The position numbers and the translations under genes are program-made. From assembly GCA_916613615.1 (NCBI GenBank), contig OU744736.1, positions 12,535,724-12,599,723 on the forward strand: DNA of 64,000 nt, read 5' to 3'. This document shows, one piece after another, positions 46,140 through 59,410 of the stretch (positions are counted from its first letter, which is position 1; every line of letters starts with the position of its first letter). Origin of the DNA: Steromphala cineraria (taxonomy: Eukaryota; Mollusca; Gastropoda; Trochida; Trochidae). Under the pieces are notes generated by a model. That model had not been told where the DNA came from and made no database searches. It was given only the letters and a program-made list of their open reading frames with translations.

Positions 46140-49100
46140 ATGGCAGAGTGCCCTCCCAACCAAGAACCCGTTGATCCGGGTTCCGAGGGAGAGGCCGCCT
46201 TGATCACGCCCATTGACCTCTCGAGTCATGTCAATGGGAGAGTCAAGAAAGGAAGCTGGACTCGGCTTACCTCCTGGACTCGCAGTATTGGTAAGGAATA
46301 ACCTTCAGTTAACTAGGTCTGCAAATGCTGGGAAGAGAATTAATTGTACTGTTATTAAGTTCAATAGTTCTTTGTTTAAATGAAGAAAATTATCAATCAT
46401 GATATGACAATTCAGAAATGCAAAACAATATTTTCTTAAAGATATCCTAAGTTGACAGTTGCATTTGTATTACAGAGAACACCAACTCATTGAATAAAGC
46501 TAGATTGCTTTAATGTTGTGTTTATTGAATAGCTTGATGATGCATCAATAATGTCTTATATTTCATATGCAGCTATCCGGGTGTTTTCCCGACGCAGGAG
46601 GAGGCAGAGGCGACTTGCTAAAGCAGAAGCAAGATCAAAGGAAACCATCCAGACCCCACCTGAGGACCAAACTACAGAGGTAGAATCTACACTGACAGAG
46701 AATCCAGCTCTTGACCGTTCTGCAGAAAATCCATTGGTGGACCATGCTGTAGACGATCTAGGTGTTAACATCGCTTCAGAAAGTCTAGTGTTGGACCATG
46801 CTGCAGAGAGTCTGACAAATGACCTTACTGCAGAGGAAGTTGCTGTGATCATCGCCTCAGAAAGTCCCTTTGTGGACCATGCTGCAGAGAGTCTGACCAA
46901 TGACCTAACTGCAGAGGAAGTTGATGTGATCATCGCCTCAGAAAGTCCCTCTGTGGACCATGCTGCAGAGAATCTGACCAATGACCTAACTGCAGAAGAA
47001 GTTGCTGTGACCATCGCCTCAGAAAGTCCAGTTGTAGACCATGCTGAAGAGAGTCTGACCAATGACCAAACTGCAGAGGAACTTGCTGTGACCATCGCCT
47101 CAGAAAGTCCCTTTGTGGACCATGCTGCAGAGAGTCTGACCAATGACCTAACTGCAGAGGAAGTTGCTGTGATCATCGCCTCAGAAAGTCCCTTTGTGGA
47201 CCATGCTGCAGAGAGTCTGACCAATGACCAAACTGCAGAGGAACTTGCTGTGATCATCGCCTCAGAAAGTCCAGTTGTGGACCATGCTGCAGAGAGTCTG
47301 ACCAATGACCAAACTGCAGAGGAACTTGCTGTGACCATCGCTTTAGAAAGTCCAGTTGTGGGCCATGCTGCAGAGAGTCCAACTGTTGACCTGACTACAG
47401 AAGAAATTGATGTGACCATCGCTTTAGAAAGTCCAGTTGTGGACCATGCTGCAGAGAGTCTGACCAATGACCTAACTGCAGAGGAAGTTGCTGTGATCAT
47501 CGCCTCAGAAAATCCAGTTGTGGACCATGCAGCTGAGAGTCTTACCAATGATCTAACTGCAGTGGATCTTGCTGTGACCATCGCCTCAGAAAGTCCAGTT
47601 GTGGACAATGTTCCAGAGAGACCAACTGTTGACCTGACTGCAGAAGAAGTTGATGTGACCATCGCCTCAGAAAGTCCAGTCATGGACCAAACCGCAGAGA
47701 GTCTGACCAATGACCTAATTGTCGAGGAATTTGCTGTGACCATCGCCTCAGAAAGTCCAGATGTTGATCATGCTGCAGAGAGTCTGACCAATGACCTAAC
47801 TGCAGAGGAAGTTACTGTGACCATCGCTTTAGAAAGTCCAGTTGTAGACCATGCTGCAGAGAGTCTGACCAATGACCTAACTGCAGAGGAAGTTGCTTTG
47901 ACCATCGCCTCAGAAAGTCCAGTTGGGGATCATGCTGCAGTTAGTCTGAACAATTACCTGACTGCAGTTGAAGTTGCTGTTATCATCGCCTCAGAAAGTC
48001 CAGATGTTGATCATGCAGCAGAGAGTTCAAACAATGACCTAACTGCAGAGGAAGTTGCTGTGACCATCGCCTCAGAAAATCCAGTTGTGGACCAAACCGC
48101 AGAGAGTCTGACCAATGACCTAACTCCAGAGGAAGATGCTGTGATCATCGCCTCAGAAAGTCCAGATGTTGATCATGCAGCAGAGAGTTCAAACAATGAC
48201 CTATCTGCAGAGGAAGTTGCTGTGATCATCGCCTCAGAAAATCCAGTTGTGGACCATGCAGCTGAGAGTCTGACCAATGATCTAACTGCAGTGGATCTTG
48301 CTGTGACCATCGCCTCAGAAAGTCCAGTTGTGGACAATGTTCCAGAGAGTCCAACTGTTGACCTGACTGCAGAAGAAGTTGATGTGACCATCGCCTCAGA
48401 AAGTCCAGTCATGGACCAAACCGCAGAGAGTCTGACCAATGACCTAATTGTCGAGGAATTTGCTGTGACCATCGCCTCAGAAAATCCAGTTGTGGACCAT
48501 GCAGCAGATAGTCTGACCAATGACTTAACTGCAGAGGAAGTTGCTGTGACCATCGTCATGGACCAAACCGCAGAGAGTCTGACCAATGACCTAACTGCAG
48601 AAGAAGTTACTGTCACCATCGCCTCAGAAAGTCCAGATGTTGATCATGCTGCAGAGAGTTCAAACAATGACCTAACTGCAAAGGAAGTTGCTGTGACCAT
48701 CGCCTCAGAAAGTCCAGTTGTGGACCATGCTGCAGAGTGTCTGACCAATGACCTAACTGCAGAGGAAGTTGTTATAACTATCGCATCAGAAAGTCCGACC
48801 GATGACCTAACTGCAGGTGAAGTTGCTGTGATTCTCGCCTCAGAAAGTCCAGATGTTGATCATGCACCCGAGAGTTCAAACAATGACCTAACTGCAGAGG
48901 AAGATGCTGTGATCATCGCCTCAGAAAGTCCAGATGTTGATCATGCAGCAGAGAGTTCAAACAATGACCTAACTGCAGAGGAAGTTGCTGTGACCATCGC
49001 CTCAGAAAGTCCAGATGTTGATCATGCAGCAGAGAGTTCAAACAATGACCTAACTGCAGAGGAAGTTGCTGTGACCATCGCCTCAGAAAGTCCAGTTGTG

Positions 49101-52100
49101 GACCATGCTGCAGAGTGTCTGACCAATGACCTAACTGCAGAGGAAGTTGTTATAACCATCGCATCAGAAAGTCCGACAGATGACCTGACTGCAGGTGAAG
49201 TTGCTGTGACCTTCGCCTCAGAAAGTTCAGTTGTGGACCATGCTGCAGAGAATCCAGTGACCGCGTGTATTGCAGAAGAACTACCTACCTACCATGAAAT
49301 ACCACCACAAACGGCTGTTGAAAGCGAGAATGCAGGTACCAATAATGTTCAATTCATTAGTGATATAATTGAATTGATGGATGGCGAAACATCAGAATCG
49401 AAAGGGGAATTTGTTAATTCGATTGAAAATTACATCCAAATGTCTAATGAAGACTACCCCAGCACAGACGAAGAAATAACAAGTACTGATGAAGATCCTC
49501 CAAGTATGGAAGGTACAGCCTGGACAAATCATTGTACTGTTACATTTCATCAGAATATTCAGGTTGATGAAATAATTCATTCAGTTGGTGAAGAAAGCAC
49601 TGCGAAAGTGGTGTCTATCACAGATGAAATGTTATCAGTAGAAGGAAATGCTGTAGTTTGTCCAGACAATATAGTAATTGATACTGAGTATCATGCATCT
49701 TCCCCAGAAAGTGATGATGACCATGATGATATTGTGTCAATTACCTGTGAAATGGCATCATTTGAAGAAGAGCAAACACCATGCAATGAAGATGTCGGAT
49801 TGGGAATTGATTACACACAATCAAGGGATCCACCTGTATCAGATAGTATTCCTCTGTATTCTTTGGGTCACAAACGTGTCCATCTCTGCAGTGAACCCAA
49901 AACAACTTCACATACTGAAAGGAGAAGGACCTTCAAGGATGTCGGTGTACCATGCAATGAAAATGTACATTACCTGTCAGCCAGTGATCCAAATACATCA
50001 GAGGATATCCCACTGGCTTCAAGGGACGGCCAACGTGTCCGATTCTGCAATAAACTTGAAACACCCTCTTGCACTAGAAGAAGACAGACCTTCAAGGATG
50101 TCAGTGTGCCTTGCAATGGACATGTAGAATCTCAAACAGATGACATGCAAGCTTGTAGTCTATCATCATCAGAGAATTTGGAGCTGTATTTGTGGGACAG
50201 AGAACTTGTATATCTATGTAGTGAACCAGAAATATCTCCTCCACCTGAAAGGAGACCGAGTTTCATTCATTTAGACCCTGTTGAGAAATCATTGCAGCTG
50301 CCAGACCCCTCTTTGAGTCAGTCAGATCCCGCATTGTTTGAAGCATCTCAAACAAAGCGTCGACTAAACAAATCCATTTTCAAGGCATCATCATCCAAGC
50401 ATAATGAGTCTAAGCATGAAGCATCATCACCAAGCAAATCGTTACAAGGGGATGATAGCCATAACGTTTGGCAGAACCCACTGTTGGTTGAAGGATCTCA
50501 AACAAAGTGTTGGTCAAACTTACTTTTTAATGAGGAGGCATCACCAAACCTTTGGCCAAACCCATTCAGGCATGACACTTCTCAACCCAAACCTCATGCA
50601 AATGAAATGTTAAATGAAGCATATCAACCTAAACTTCGTGGCATTCTAAAGAAGAGGTCATCAAAACCAAAGATGTGGCCTGATGCGCAAACGTGCCACG
50701 AGTCCTCAAAGGGAAGCTCAAAGGCGAGTGAACTCAGGGGAATTAGAGAGACACCAGATGAATTGAAGGACCAGGAAATGGACACAGATAAGCCTATTGC
50801 TAGTGAAACAGTTGCACAAGTCTTGCTGACTGATCCTGGAGGATCTCAAGACGAACCAACTGAAATAAAACGCCTCGAAACGTCCAGAGATAAGTCACTT
50901 GCTTGTGAGGAGGATGAAAAACTCAGATTTCATGATAACACATCACATGAACCTAAGAACCAGGACCCTCCTTCAAATAAACAACTGGCTAGCAAAGAAG
51001 ACCGAACATTCTTAAGTTCAGATATTGTAAGTGATACAAGTGCACTTAATAAATTTAAGCACAAATACTTGCCTGTAACTAAGGCTGGTGAAGCAAAGCC
51101 TCAAATCGGATCATCTGAACCTACAGTCATACACACACAAGATGAGCTAAAGCTGGACAATTCGCCAATAGCCAGGTCCTTTGCTATTAAGGCTGATTCT
51201 CAACCAAGGCCACCTGATCTTAGTGAACTAAGACACCCATCAGATGAGGCGAAGCTAGAAGACTCGCCATCAGATAGGTCAGTTGTTATCAAACCAGATC
51301 CCCAACAAAGGCCAACAGATTTTGGAGAACTAAGACACTCACCAGATGAGCTGAAGCTTCAAGAGTCATCATTAGATAGGTCCATGGTTAGTGAAGCTGC
51401 ACCACAAATCAGACAATTTGATCCCAGAGGATTCATACACACACCAGATGAGTTGAACAATGATAAGTTGGTCACAGATAAAAGATTCATACTTGATACC
51501 GATTGTAGCAAACTCAGTTTCACACCAGATAATCCTGTGCTAGAAGAATCACAAACAGATCCGTCCTTGCCTGGTGAAACTGATCCTCAAATCTTGTCAT
51601 CTGATGAACGCAGGGATGTCAAATCCCAATTGGATAAGCTGAAGATCAAAGACTCGCCTACAGATAGGTCTTTAGCTCTTGAAATACATCCTGAACTCAG
51701 ACCATCAGATCTAAGAGATGTCAAACCCCCATTGGATGAGCTGAAGGTCGAAGACTTGCCTACGGTTAGGTCTGTTGCTCATGAAATATATCCTGAACTA
51801 AGACCATCAGATCGCAGCGAGTTTATTCTTGAAGGCTTGCTCACAGATAAGTCTGTTGCAAGTGAAGTAACCACTCAACTCAGTCCATCAGATCCATCAG
51901 ATCTTAGAGATGCAAGCAACTCACAAGATGAGTTGAAGATCAAAGACCTGCTCACAGAAAGGTTCTCTTCCAGTCGAGCATACCTACAACTCAAAGCTCC
52001 TGATCCCGGAGAAGTCTCTGTTGTATTAGATGAACTGAAGCCTGAAAACTTTCAAACAGAAAGCTCTTTTCCTTGTCAAACGAATCCACAACTCAAAGCT

Positions 52101-55089
52101 TCTGATACCGGAGAGTCCAGCCATGAATCTGATGAGCTGAAGATTGAAGACCTGACAACAGACAGCTGCTCTCCTAGTCAAGTCTATCCACAACTCGTTG
52201 CTCCTGATCCCGGAGAAGTCAGAGATACATCCAAGGCAACTAGACAGGAACAGGAAGACCTACCATCTGGCTATGTGAGATGTGTGGAGGCCGGCAGGAG
52301 ACCAACAGCGTGTGATGAAGGTATATTTGGGAAAGGTGAGAGAATCTGCAAATAAATACATTTTACTGCAATAATCTCATGCCAATCAATCAATCAAATA
52401 TATTTAATATAATATTAGAAATTTTGGTATTTCTCTTCTGTTTTCAAAAGAATTGTTTGAGGTGAAAAAGAATCGACAGGACAATTTCAATATTTTTCTA
52501 TATATAACTCTTTCAATGATTGCTTTGTTTATTTGTTTAAAGAGGAGACAAATACTTAAAGCCATACCAGTGGTAAGATTTCAACATATCTAAAAAAATT
52601 ACTTTATTTTAACCATGTTTCTAAATGAAATTGCTTGAATAGAAAACATTAACCTGATACAGCTACACATTGTATGAAACATTTTTCCACAGATCAAGAA
52701 TCAAATCATCCAAAAGATGGCGGTATGAAAGCAGCTTCCGGCTGGAGGCAGCTGACTGAGCGAGCAAGGAATTTTGGTAATATTCAGAATTTCAGTGATG
52801 CTCTAATTGTTTGTAAATTAAGGTAGCAATTGTTTCTTTAAAGCTTTCATGTGTCAGTAAAACCTTTTATATACAATAAAACTATAGTAAGTTTAAGAGT
52901 TCAATTGAGCACATGCTGTTGAATTCTTATATAGTACTTTTGAATGCTTCAAACAGATATATTTCATCTGCAGCAATTCGAATGTTCCCTCGGCGGAAAA
53001 GAAACCGGAAAAAGAAATTGAATACTCTCCAGGATGAGCCTGTTGTTCCAATTTCATTTACGCAGAGACCAATGAAAACAGGTAGTGTGTTATGAACAAA
53101 AGCCATTTGATTTTAATTTGTGAGAATGTAAACATTTATATTCTTTATACAAGTTATGTACAAAGTTTTTGTTTATATCAATATTTTTAATAAATAAAGA
53201 CATGATCTTTATTTAGGGTACACATTTGGAATACTAAGGGAGGATGTTGCATTTGTAGGACATAATTTAAAGACAAATAAATCTTCTTTATTGATTCCAG
53301 CTATATAAATATCCATTTAATTTTAGTTTGAAAGTTTGTAAATATTTATATTCTTTATAGAAGTTCCTTAAAAAGTTTTTATTTATATCAATTGTTTTAT
53401 GTGAACAAAATCGAAAAGCTTTATCAAAGTTTGCGTGATAACTGAGTTAACACAACGAATGCCAAATCGTAAAGCGTAAAATATACATGTATTTCTGGTT
53501 CACTTACATTGGATATTTTCAGGAGCACAAAGTTCGACTGAAGGTCGATCCGTGGCAAGTTCATCTGATCCTGGTGGGATCAACGATACTTCACAGGACA
53601 AAGTAGGACCCATCTCAGGTAGATAACAGTATCTATTATCATTGTCTTTATAAGAGAAAATGATGTTGAGTGTCTGACTCATTGACAACTTCCTACTGTT
53701 AATGCACAGCTTTTTTATATTTCTCTAGATTAAGCTGTATTTAGACCTCTGCGGCATCTCACTTAAAATCTTTCCATACAATAAATATCCTCAATTGCCT
53801 TTTATAGTCTATGCTCTCATGCTGCTTTAAGATAGTTTAGCTGTTTTAATATTTTGCAATGAACAAATGAAGTCAGTTGATTTATCTCCAGGCCAGAGGC
53901 AGACCTCTGAGACATCCCGCTCAAACCCAAGCTCGAAGGATCCAGGAGGGAAACACTTGGATCCGGGTCATGGATCAACTGGATCCTACTTAGCAGAAGG
54001 TGAGATGTGATTTATAAAAGATTACATACATACAGACATTTCTTAATAAGATAGACAGAGTTGACAAATTCAACATATTGAGCAAATCTGTGTCTAGTTG
54101 CTGGGTCCCCTAATATCTTTCTTCTTTAATTGACTTGCTTTTAATTAGTTGGCTTGTTATTCCTTGAAATTATCTTATCCATGTTATCTCAACTTCACAG
54201 TTATCATCTTATTTGTTTATTTACAATATTTGTTATTGTTTTTAAACTATGTTATCATACATACATGAGCATTTAACAGTAATAGAATTCACTAAGTAAA
54301 ACAAAACATCGTCATATTGAAGATAAAGAAGTTGATCCTCCATAGTTCCCTTATCTTAATACAAACTTGTAGAATTATAAAAAGTTTAAGGCCAAGGATA
54401 TTTCTAACACTATATTATGTATATTCTTCAACATACAGATGCTGAACTGTCCCCTTCTGAAGACATCATTCTCAACCTGTGTGAGTCAACAGAAGAATCC
54501 AGCGCAGATGAAGGTAACAATGCTTCTCTACTTTCACTTTTTCCGAATAGTTTTATGAATTTTGCATGGGAACATGCACAAAAGGTATGTTATGTTGATC
54601 AAACATTCTCATGATTGCTATTGTCAGACTGCAAAGTTTGGAGAGACCACTTGTTTTTGTGTAGTTGTTAATATTTTGTAGCTGATTTACATGTACTTCA
54701 ATCATGAACCTTTTGACTTATTATATAAAACATAGGTTTTTGTGACACACCACCACACCTGCAAAAGACTTTAAAGGTTTATTTTGTCACTTTTATAATT
54801 AAAAAAAATCTTGGCTTTCAAATCTCAAATAAGCATAAAATAAGGAAGTAAAATATCATAATTTCAAAATCTGATCTTTATTTGGATAATAACACGGAAG
54901 ATACATTTGCTATGTGAAGCTGTCGTCAGTAAAATTGTTATTAATTGTTCAGACTCTCCTGAGGAAGAAGAGAGAAAATCTCTACGACAGAGAATCAGAG
55001 ATAGAATCCGATTCCAGAGGTTCTCCAATGGCTTCCGCTTTGTCATGCGCACACTGAGGTTTGAAGTGTACAACTCATGGAAGGAGTAG
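46140..55089 (+). CDS. Orphan ~2173-residue repeat-rich, disordered protein
   Basis: I do not recognise this gene. Eight coding exons: 46140-46290, 46573-52335, 52693-52776, 52974-53081, 53523-53618, 53892-53999, 54439-54513, 54953-55089. All seven junctions are GT-AG and phase 1. The start MAECPPNQEPVDPG follows an acceptor (ATAACAG), implying a 5' UTR exon. The N-terminus is basic (GSWTRLTSWTRSIG, AIRVFSRRRRRQRR). Residues about 107-943 are some 30 acidic 27-residue repeats. Around 1120-1283 there are three Cys-containing modules (RVHLCSEPK, RVRFCNKLE, LVYLCSEPE; two with FKDVxVPCN). Around 1570-1940 are DELK/DRS repeats of roughly 35-40 residues. Exons 3-4 repeat the N-terminal motif pair (SGWRQLTERARNFG, AIRMFPRRKRNRKKK). 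The C-terminus is basic (LRQRIRDRIRFQRF). No signal peptide, membrane helix or enzyme domain is visible. An alternative exon-2 donor exists at 52320. Confidence 0.8.
46741..49250 (+). repeat. 81-bp coding minisatellite, about 30 units
   Basis: The core unit encodes SLTNDLTAEEVAVTIASESP followed by VVDHAAE. TCTGAC recurs at 46811, 46892 and 46973, exactly 81 bp apart. Some units are shortened (48555 lacks the ASESP part; two units contain only SPTDDLTAGEV). Multi-unit blocks are themselves repeated: about 47518-47760 matches about 48238-48480, and about 48718-48835 matches about 49088-49206. Confidence 0.9.
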
Positions 55090-55149
55090 AGTGTAACAAA
55101 TGCGTCTCTTTTGATCTTGGTCTTTTATGATGTACATAAAGAAAATGTA

Positions 55150-56340
55150 TTGATGTTTATGTACTCAATATTTTCTTGATAACATCGGTGTCTCTTATAT
55201 TATGAATGTGTATGTATTAATATTTTCTTGTATAACATCGGTATCTCTTATCTTATGAATATGTATTGATATTTCCTTTTATAACATCGGTATCTCTTAT
55301 ATTATGAATATGTATTGATATTTTCTTGCATAACATCGGTATCTCTTATATTGTGAACATGTATTGATATTTCTTGTATAGCATCGGTTTCTCTTATTAT
55401 ATCAATGTGTATTGATTTTTTTTTTTAAACATTGACATTCTTATATACTTTATTATTCACTTTGTGCATATTACATATCGGCATCTTTGTCTAAATAAAG
55501 CAAAAAACCAACTAAATATATCACTGCTTGTGTATTCTTGATTTACTTGTATGACAAGGCATCTCCAAAAACATATGAATGTGTATTCAATATTTTTATG
55601 TATAGCATCAGCTTCATGTTAAGTTTGTCTATTCCATATTTTCTTGTATTCATATCTTTGGCATCTTTTTCTGAATGACATAAACATAACCATATGTATC
55701 AGTATTTTTGTATTCTGGATTTATTTGTATAGCATCGGCATCTACATTATATATGTTTGATCATGTATTATATATTTTTTGGTAAAGCATCGGCACCTTT
55801 TTCTCAATATGACAAAAACAGAATTGTTCCAATGATTGTGTATATATTGTCTTTGTGTTTGTGTATTCATTATTTACTTGTATAATATTTACATCTCTTT
55901 ACTATTGTGAATTCCATATTTTCTTGTACATCAGCGGCATCTATATCTGAAAATCGCTAAAAAAATACAAATCTCTCAATGTTTGTGTATTCTTTATTTA
56001 CTTCTATAAAGTTTGTATGTTTATACTATTGTGAATTCCATATTTTCTTGTACATCTCGGCATCTATATATCTGGAAATCGCAACAACAAAAAATCTCTC
56101 CATGTTTGTGTATCCTTTTTTTACTTGTAAAGCATTTGCAGCTTTATACTATTGTGAATTCCATATTTTCTTTTACATCATCGGCATCTTTATCTGATTC
56201 GAAAATCGCAAAAAAATAAAAAGCTCTCAATGTTTGTGTATTATTTATTTACTTGAATAGTATTGACATCTTTTTACTATTGTGAATTCCATATTTTCTT
56301 TAACATCATCGGCATCTATTTAAGAAAATCACAAAAAATC
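55150..56340. repeat. Degenerate tandem repeats downstream of the orphan gene
   Basis: First a unit of about 50 bp (AACATCGGTATCTCTTATAT near 55181, 55233, 55283, 55332, 55381), then a unit of about 125 bp with CATCGGCATCT near 55931, 56053, 56177 and 56305 and a shared phrase TACTATTGTGAATTCCATAT. It is non-coding and may be transcribed as 3' UTR; an AATAAA lies at about 55494. Confidence 0.7.
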
Positions 56341-56399
56341 TCTCCCTGTATTTGTATTATTGATATACTTGTATAACATTGTTTCTCCACTTCATATTT

Positions 56400-59300
56400 T
56401 CTTGTATAGATTATTGACATCTATTTGTATCCGTCCACTTGATATTGTCTTGTAAAGCTTTGACATGTCCGTTTCATGTTGTCTTCAATCTCCTGTATGT
56501 TTTGTATTAATTATTGTATGATTATTTTTGTTTTTTCTTCATCGGCATAATTTTATAAATGTGGAAAATTGTATTCTATATTACGTGTATGCCATCCGCA
56601 TATCTTTATGCCAACACAAATAATCTTTGAACATGAGGTCAAGGTCATCCAAATCACAAATCTGGATTCATTCCACAAGAAGACTTGTACCAAAGTTTGA
56701 GACTCGAATGGAGAAGTCTATTAGATGCCTGGCTAACATCTTGAAAACTGACCAATTTCGAAAATAAAGTCACTGTCAACAAAATCGACAGGTGTCTGTT
56801 ATTTTTTTTATAAAGGCTGATACCAACTGGCGACTCTAGGTGCAGCGGTTAAGGGCTGAACTGGGTAGCACGTCTTATTGCTCGAGTACTCACTTAGTAT
56901 GAGTGTACGAATACTCAACAGCTCAGCAGTCAATGCGAGATGGATAGTTTTTTCCTGCATTGGCTATTATAAGACCAAATCTTATAAAAATATTGTAACG
57001 GGAGGCGGTTATGGATAAGTAAAGGTGATATAAATTTAGTAACGTAAATGTTGCCACCAGTCACAACAATGTGACAAAGAATAAATACCAGGTTCGGAAG
57101 GCGAAGTTCAGTGAAAGTATATCACAAGGCTCAGTACCACTCGAGTCAAACCAGGCAAACAATAAACAACATGCAGATATATGACACAACAAAGATAATT
57201 TAATTATATAGTTTATTCAGGCAAATAACAAGGTTGAATGATCTGGTGCTGGAACTTAATGTACTTGATCTTGATTACATCATGCTTGACTTGCGTTGCT
57301 CGCTTTGGATCCATATACTTACCATGAAAGTTGACTGAGGTTCAACACTCAGATAACGATACCAATATAAGACGAATTTAACAAACAACTAACCCACTTA
57401 TTCGCCTATCAAGTTACCCAAATACCCAACCCAAAACTCGGAAGCGATGGATGTATATATCTCAACTTGGACCCGGAAGTAGTGACCCCTGACCTGGAAG
57501 AGATTCCGAGGTTGTCCTCTACAAGGGGGCGTGGCCCCATCACTACGCGTGGACACAACATGAGTAAACGTTTCAGTACTGAATAAAAATAAAGCTTGAG
57601 TATATATGGGGATTTTTCTAATCACAATGGAATCTAAGAAACATATATGACCTAAGTCCGTCCTGGGAGGATACAATCCTAACTTCAATACATCGGAATA
57701 AATAGAGTGTGCTCTATGTCAAGGTCACTACTCTCACGACTTACCAGTGGATGTGAGAATTAAGGGTAACACTTGTTCTGTAAAACTGTACTATAAACAC
57801 TTGAACTTGGACTTGATCCGTATCTTGAATTACCCAATCACCTCGTTAAATCTATATGAATCGGAATTGAAGGAATCGGAATTGAAGGAATCGAAATTGC
57901 AGAAATCGGATTTGCAGGAATCAGAGACAATGGAATGGAATTATAAATACAGGATTCATTTTAACACCGAACGGAATAATCAATTGATAAATAAAACTTC
58001 CTACACTGAGTTATTTTACTTCCTAACGAGCAATTATGTTATCGGCAGTGAAGGGATCAAATCCGTCGGAATCACATATGATGGAATCAACACACAAGTC
58101 AAAAAGATTAAAGTGTTCACAGAAACGATAATTAAATATCTGTGACTTGAATCTGTTCTTGATACTGTGACTGGTACACTCATTCTAATATTGAGACATT
58201 GGCATAATTTAGCAGTGACGGATCATTCCGTTGGAATACGGCAAATGGATAAATTCGATCATAAAATGACATGATGGAGTAACAAAATATCTGCGGTAGG
58301 AAGACTACATATATCGATGTTAATAATCCTAAAGTATCAAAATATTAGCAACTTTACCAATGACAATTGAGAAAAACTATATGTTAGAGGCAAAACGATC
58401 TTGCATTATTTATCGCCGCTAAAGTTAAGGTTACTGCAGTTTAAGCAAGAAGTCACATTGATTGCACTTAGACTTAAGAACTGACCGACTGAATTCCGTT
58501 AAAATTTTCTATTTGCTACACTACGCTTCGCATGTAGATCATACTACATACAATAACAGCCGCCAGAGTCTTCTTTGACTTCGCCCCGTTGTTTGGGTTG
58601 CTTTTGACGGGTATTCCTGTCCAATCTTCAGAACTTGGAAAACGAACAAATTGACTAATTCTCCATCTAAGTAAACCTAGCCTCAATATTAGCCGTTTCA
58701 CTCCGATATTGAGTCTAGAAAGGTCTAGATGAGGGTCGCGTCAGCGGGGACAAATTCAAACATTAAGCTGTTGTTGCTGTTTTTATATATTTACATTTCC
58801 CTTTAATTTCTTATATTCGATGTATTCTTATAATTTTTTATATTTTGTAGCCATAATATATGGACAAAAAAAGACCAGATCTCACATAAAATCATTAGAT
58901 AAAGTTGTTGATTTCATATCATACATATTCAAGGTACATATACATATTAAAAAGAATCTGTTCTGTCAAATATAATTATATTTGAATGTTTATACTTATG
59001 CCAATAACATTGCTTTTGGGAAAAACTCGAAAGATCATAAGGTGTAGTTATTATGTTTGTGTTAAAAACGCTTATTGTATCTCTAGAATTGGCCTTTTGA
59101 GAGATATACGATTTGATTGGTTGATGAAATCTACCTCAGATCAAGCGGTCCAAGGTTACCCTGACGGCTGAACTTACAGGGCCTTGTGAGATCTATAATC
59201 TGCGTAATGCAGTGAAGAAAATAAAATTATGATTTACTTTAATGAGATTGTATATGATCGGTCACCTTTTGAATTGTTACGCCAAAAACAGAAATTGCAA

Positions 59301-59400
59301 ACTGTGATGGCCTCTTATTCGTAAATTGTCCTAAACCATAACAAATATTATATAATAAATACAATGCACATAAACAAGATATGAAATTGTTGATAGTGTT
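56400..59400. other. Unassigned region
   Basis: No gene supported. A tRNA-like A-box phrase (GCAGCGGTTAAGG) near 56838 hints at a SINE. From about 56994 the sequence becomes less AT-rich and could derive from a retroelement, but no protein motif is visible. A 132-codon ORF (57747-58145) contains a short internal repeat (ESELKESELKESKLQKS) and looks like chance. A 61-codon minus frame at 58516-58701 is likewise unsupported. Confidence 0.35.
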
Positions 59401-59410
59401 GTGGGGGTAG

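Noticed and set aside
46551..46572. Start codon MSYISYA at the head of the long plus-strand frame
   Set aside because: These bases are intron ending in TTTCATATGCAG; the acceptor and phase join exon 1 (ends ATT-G) to AIRVFSRR, exactly as in the duplicated exon pair.
46556..47743. 395-codon ORF on the minus strand (and 148 codons at 48173-48619)
   Set aside because: Antisense image of the 81-bp in-frame repeat; open only because the repeat unit lacks stops in that frame. No splice signals or start context.
57747..58145. 132-codon ORF with ELKES repeat
   Set aside because: Low-complexity repeat, no family resemblance, no splice or promoter context; left unassigned.
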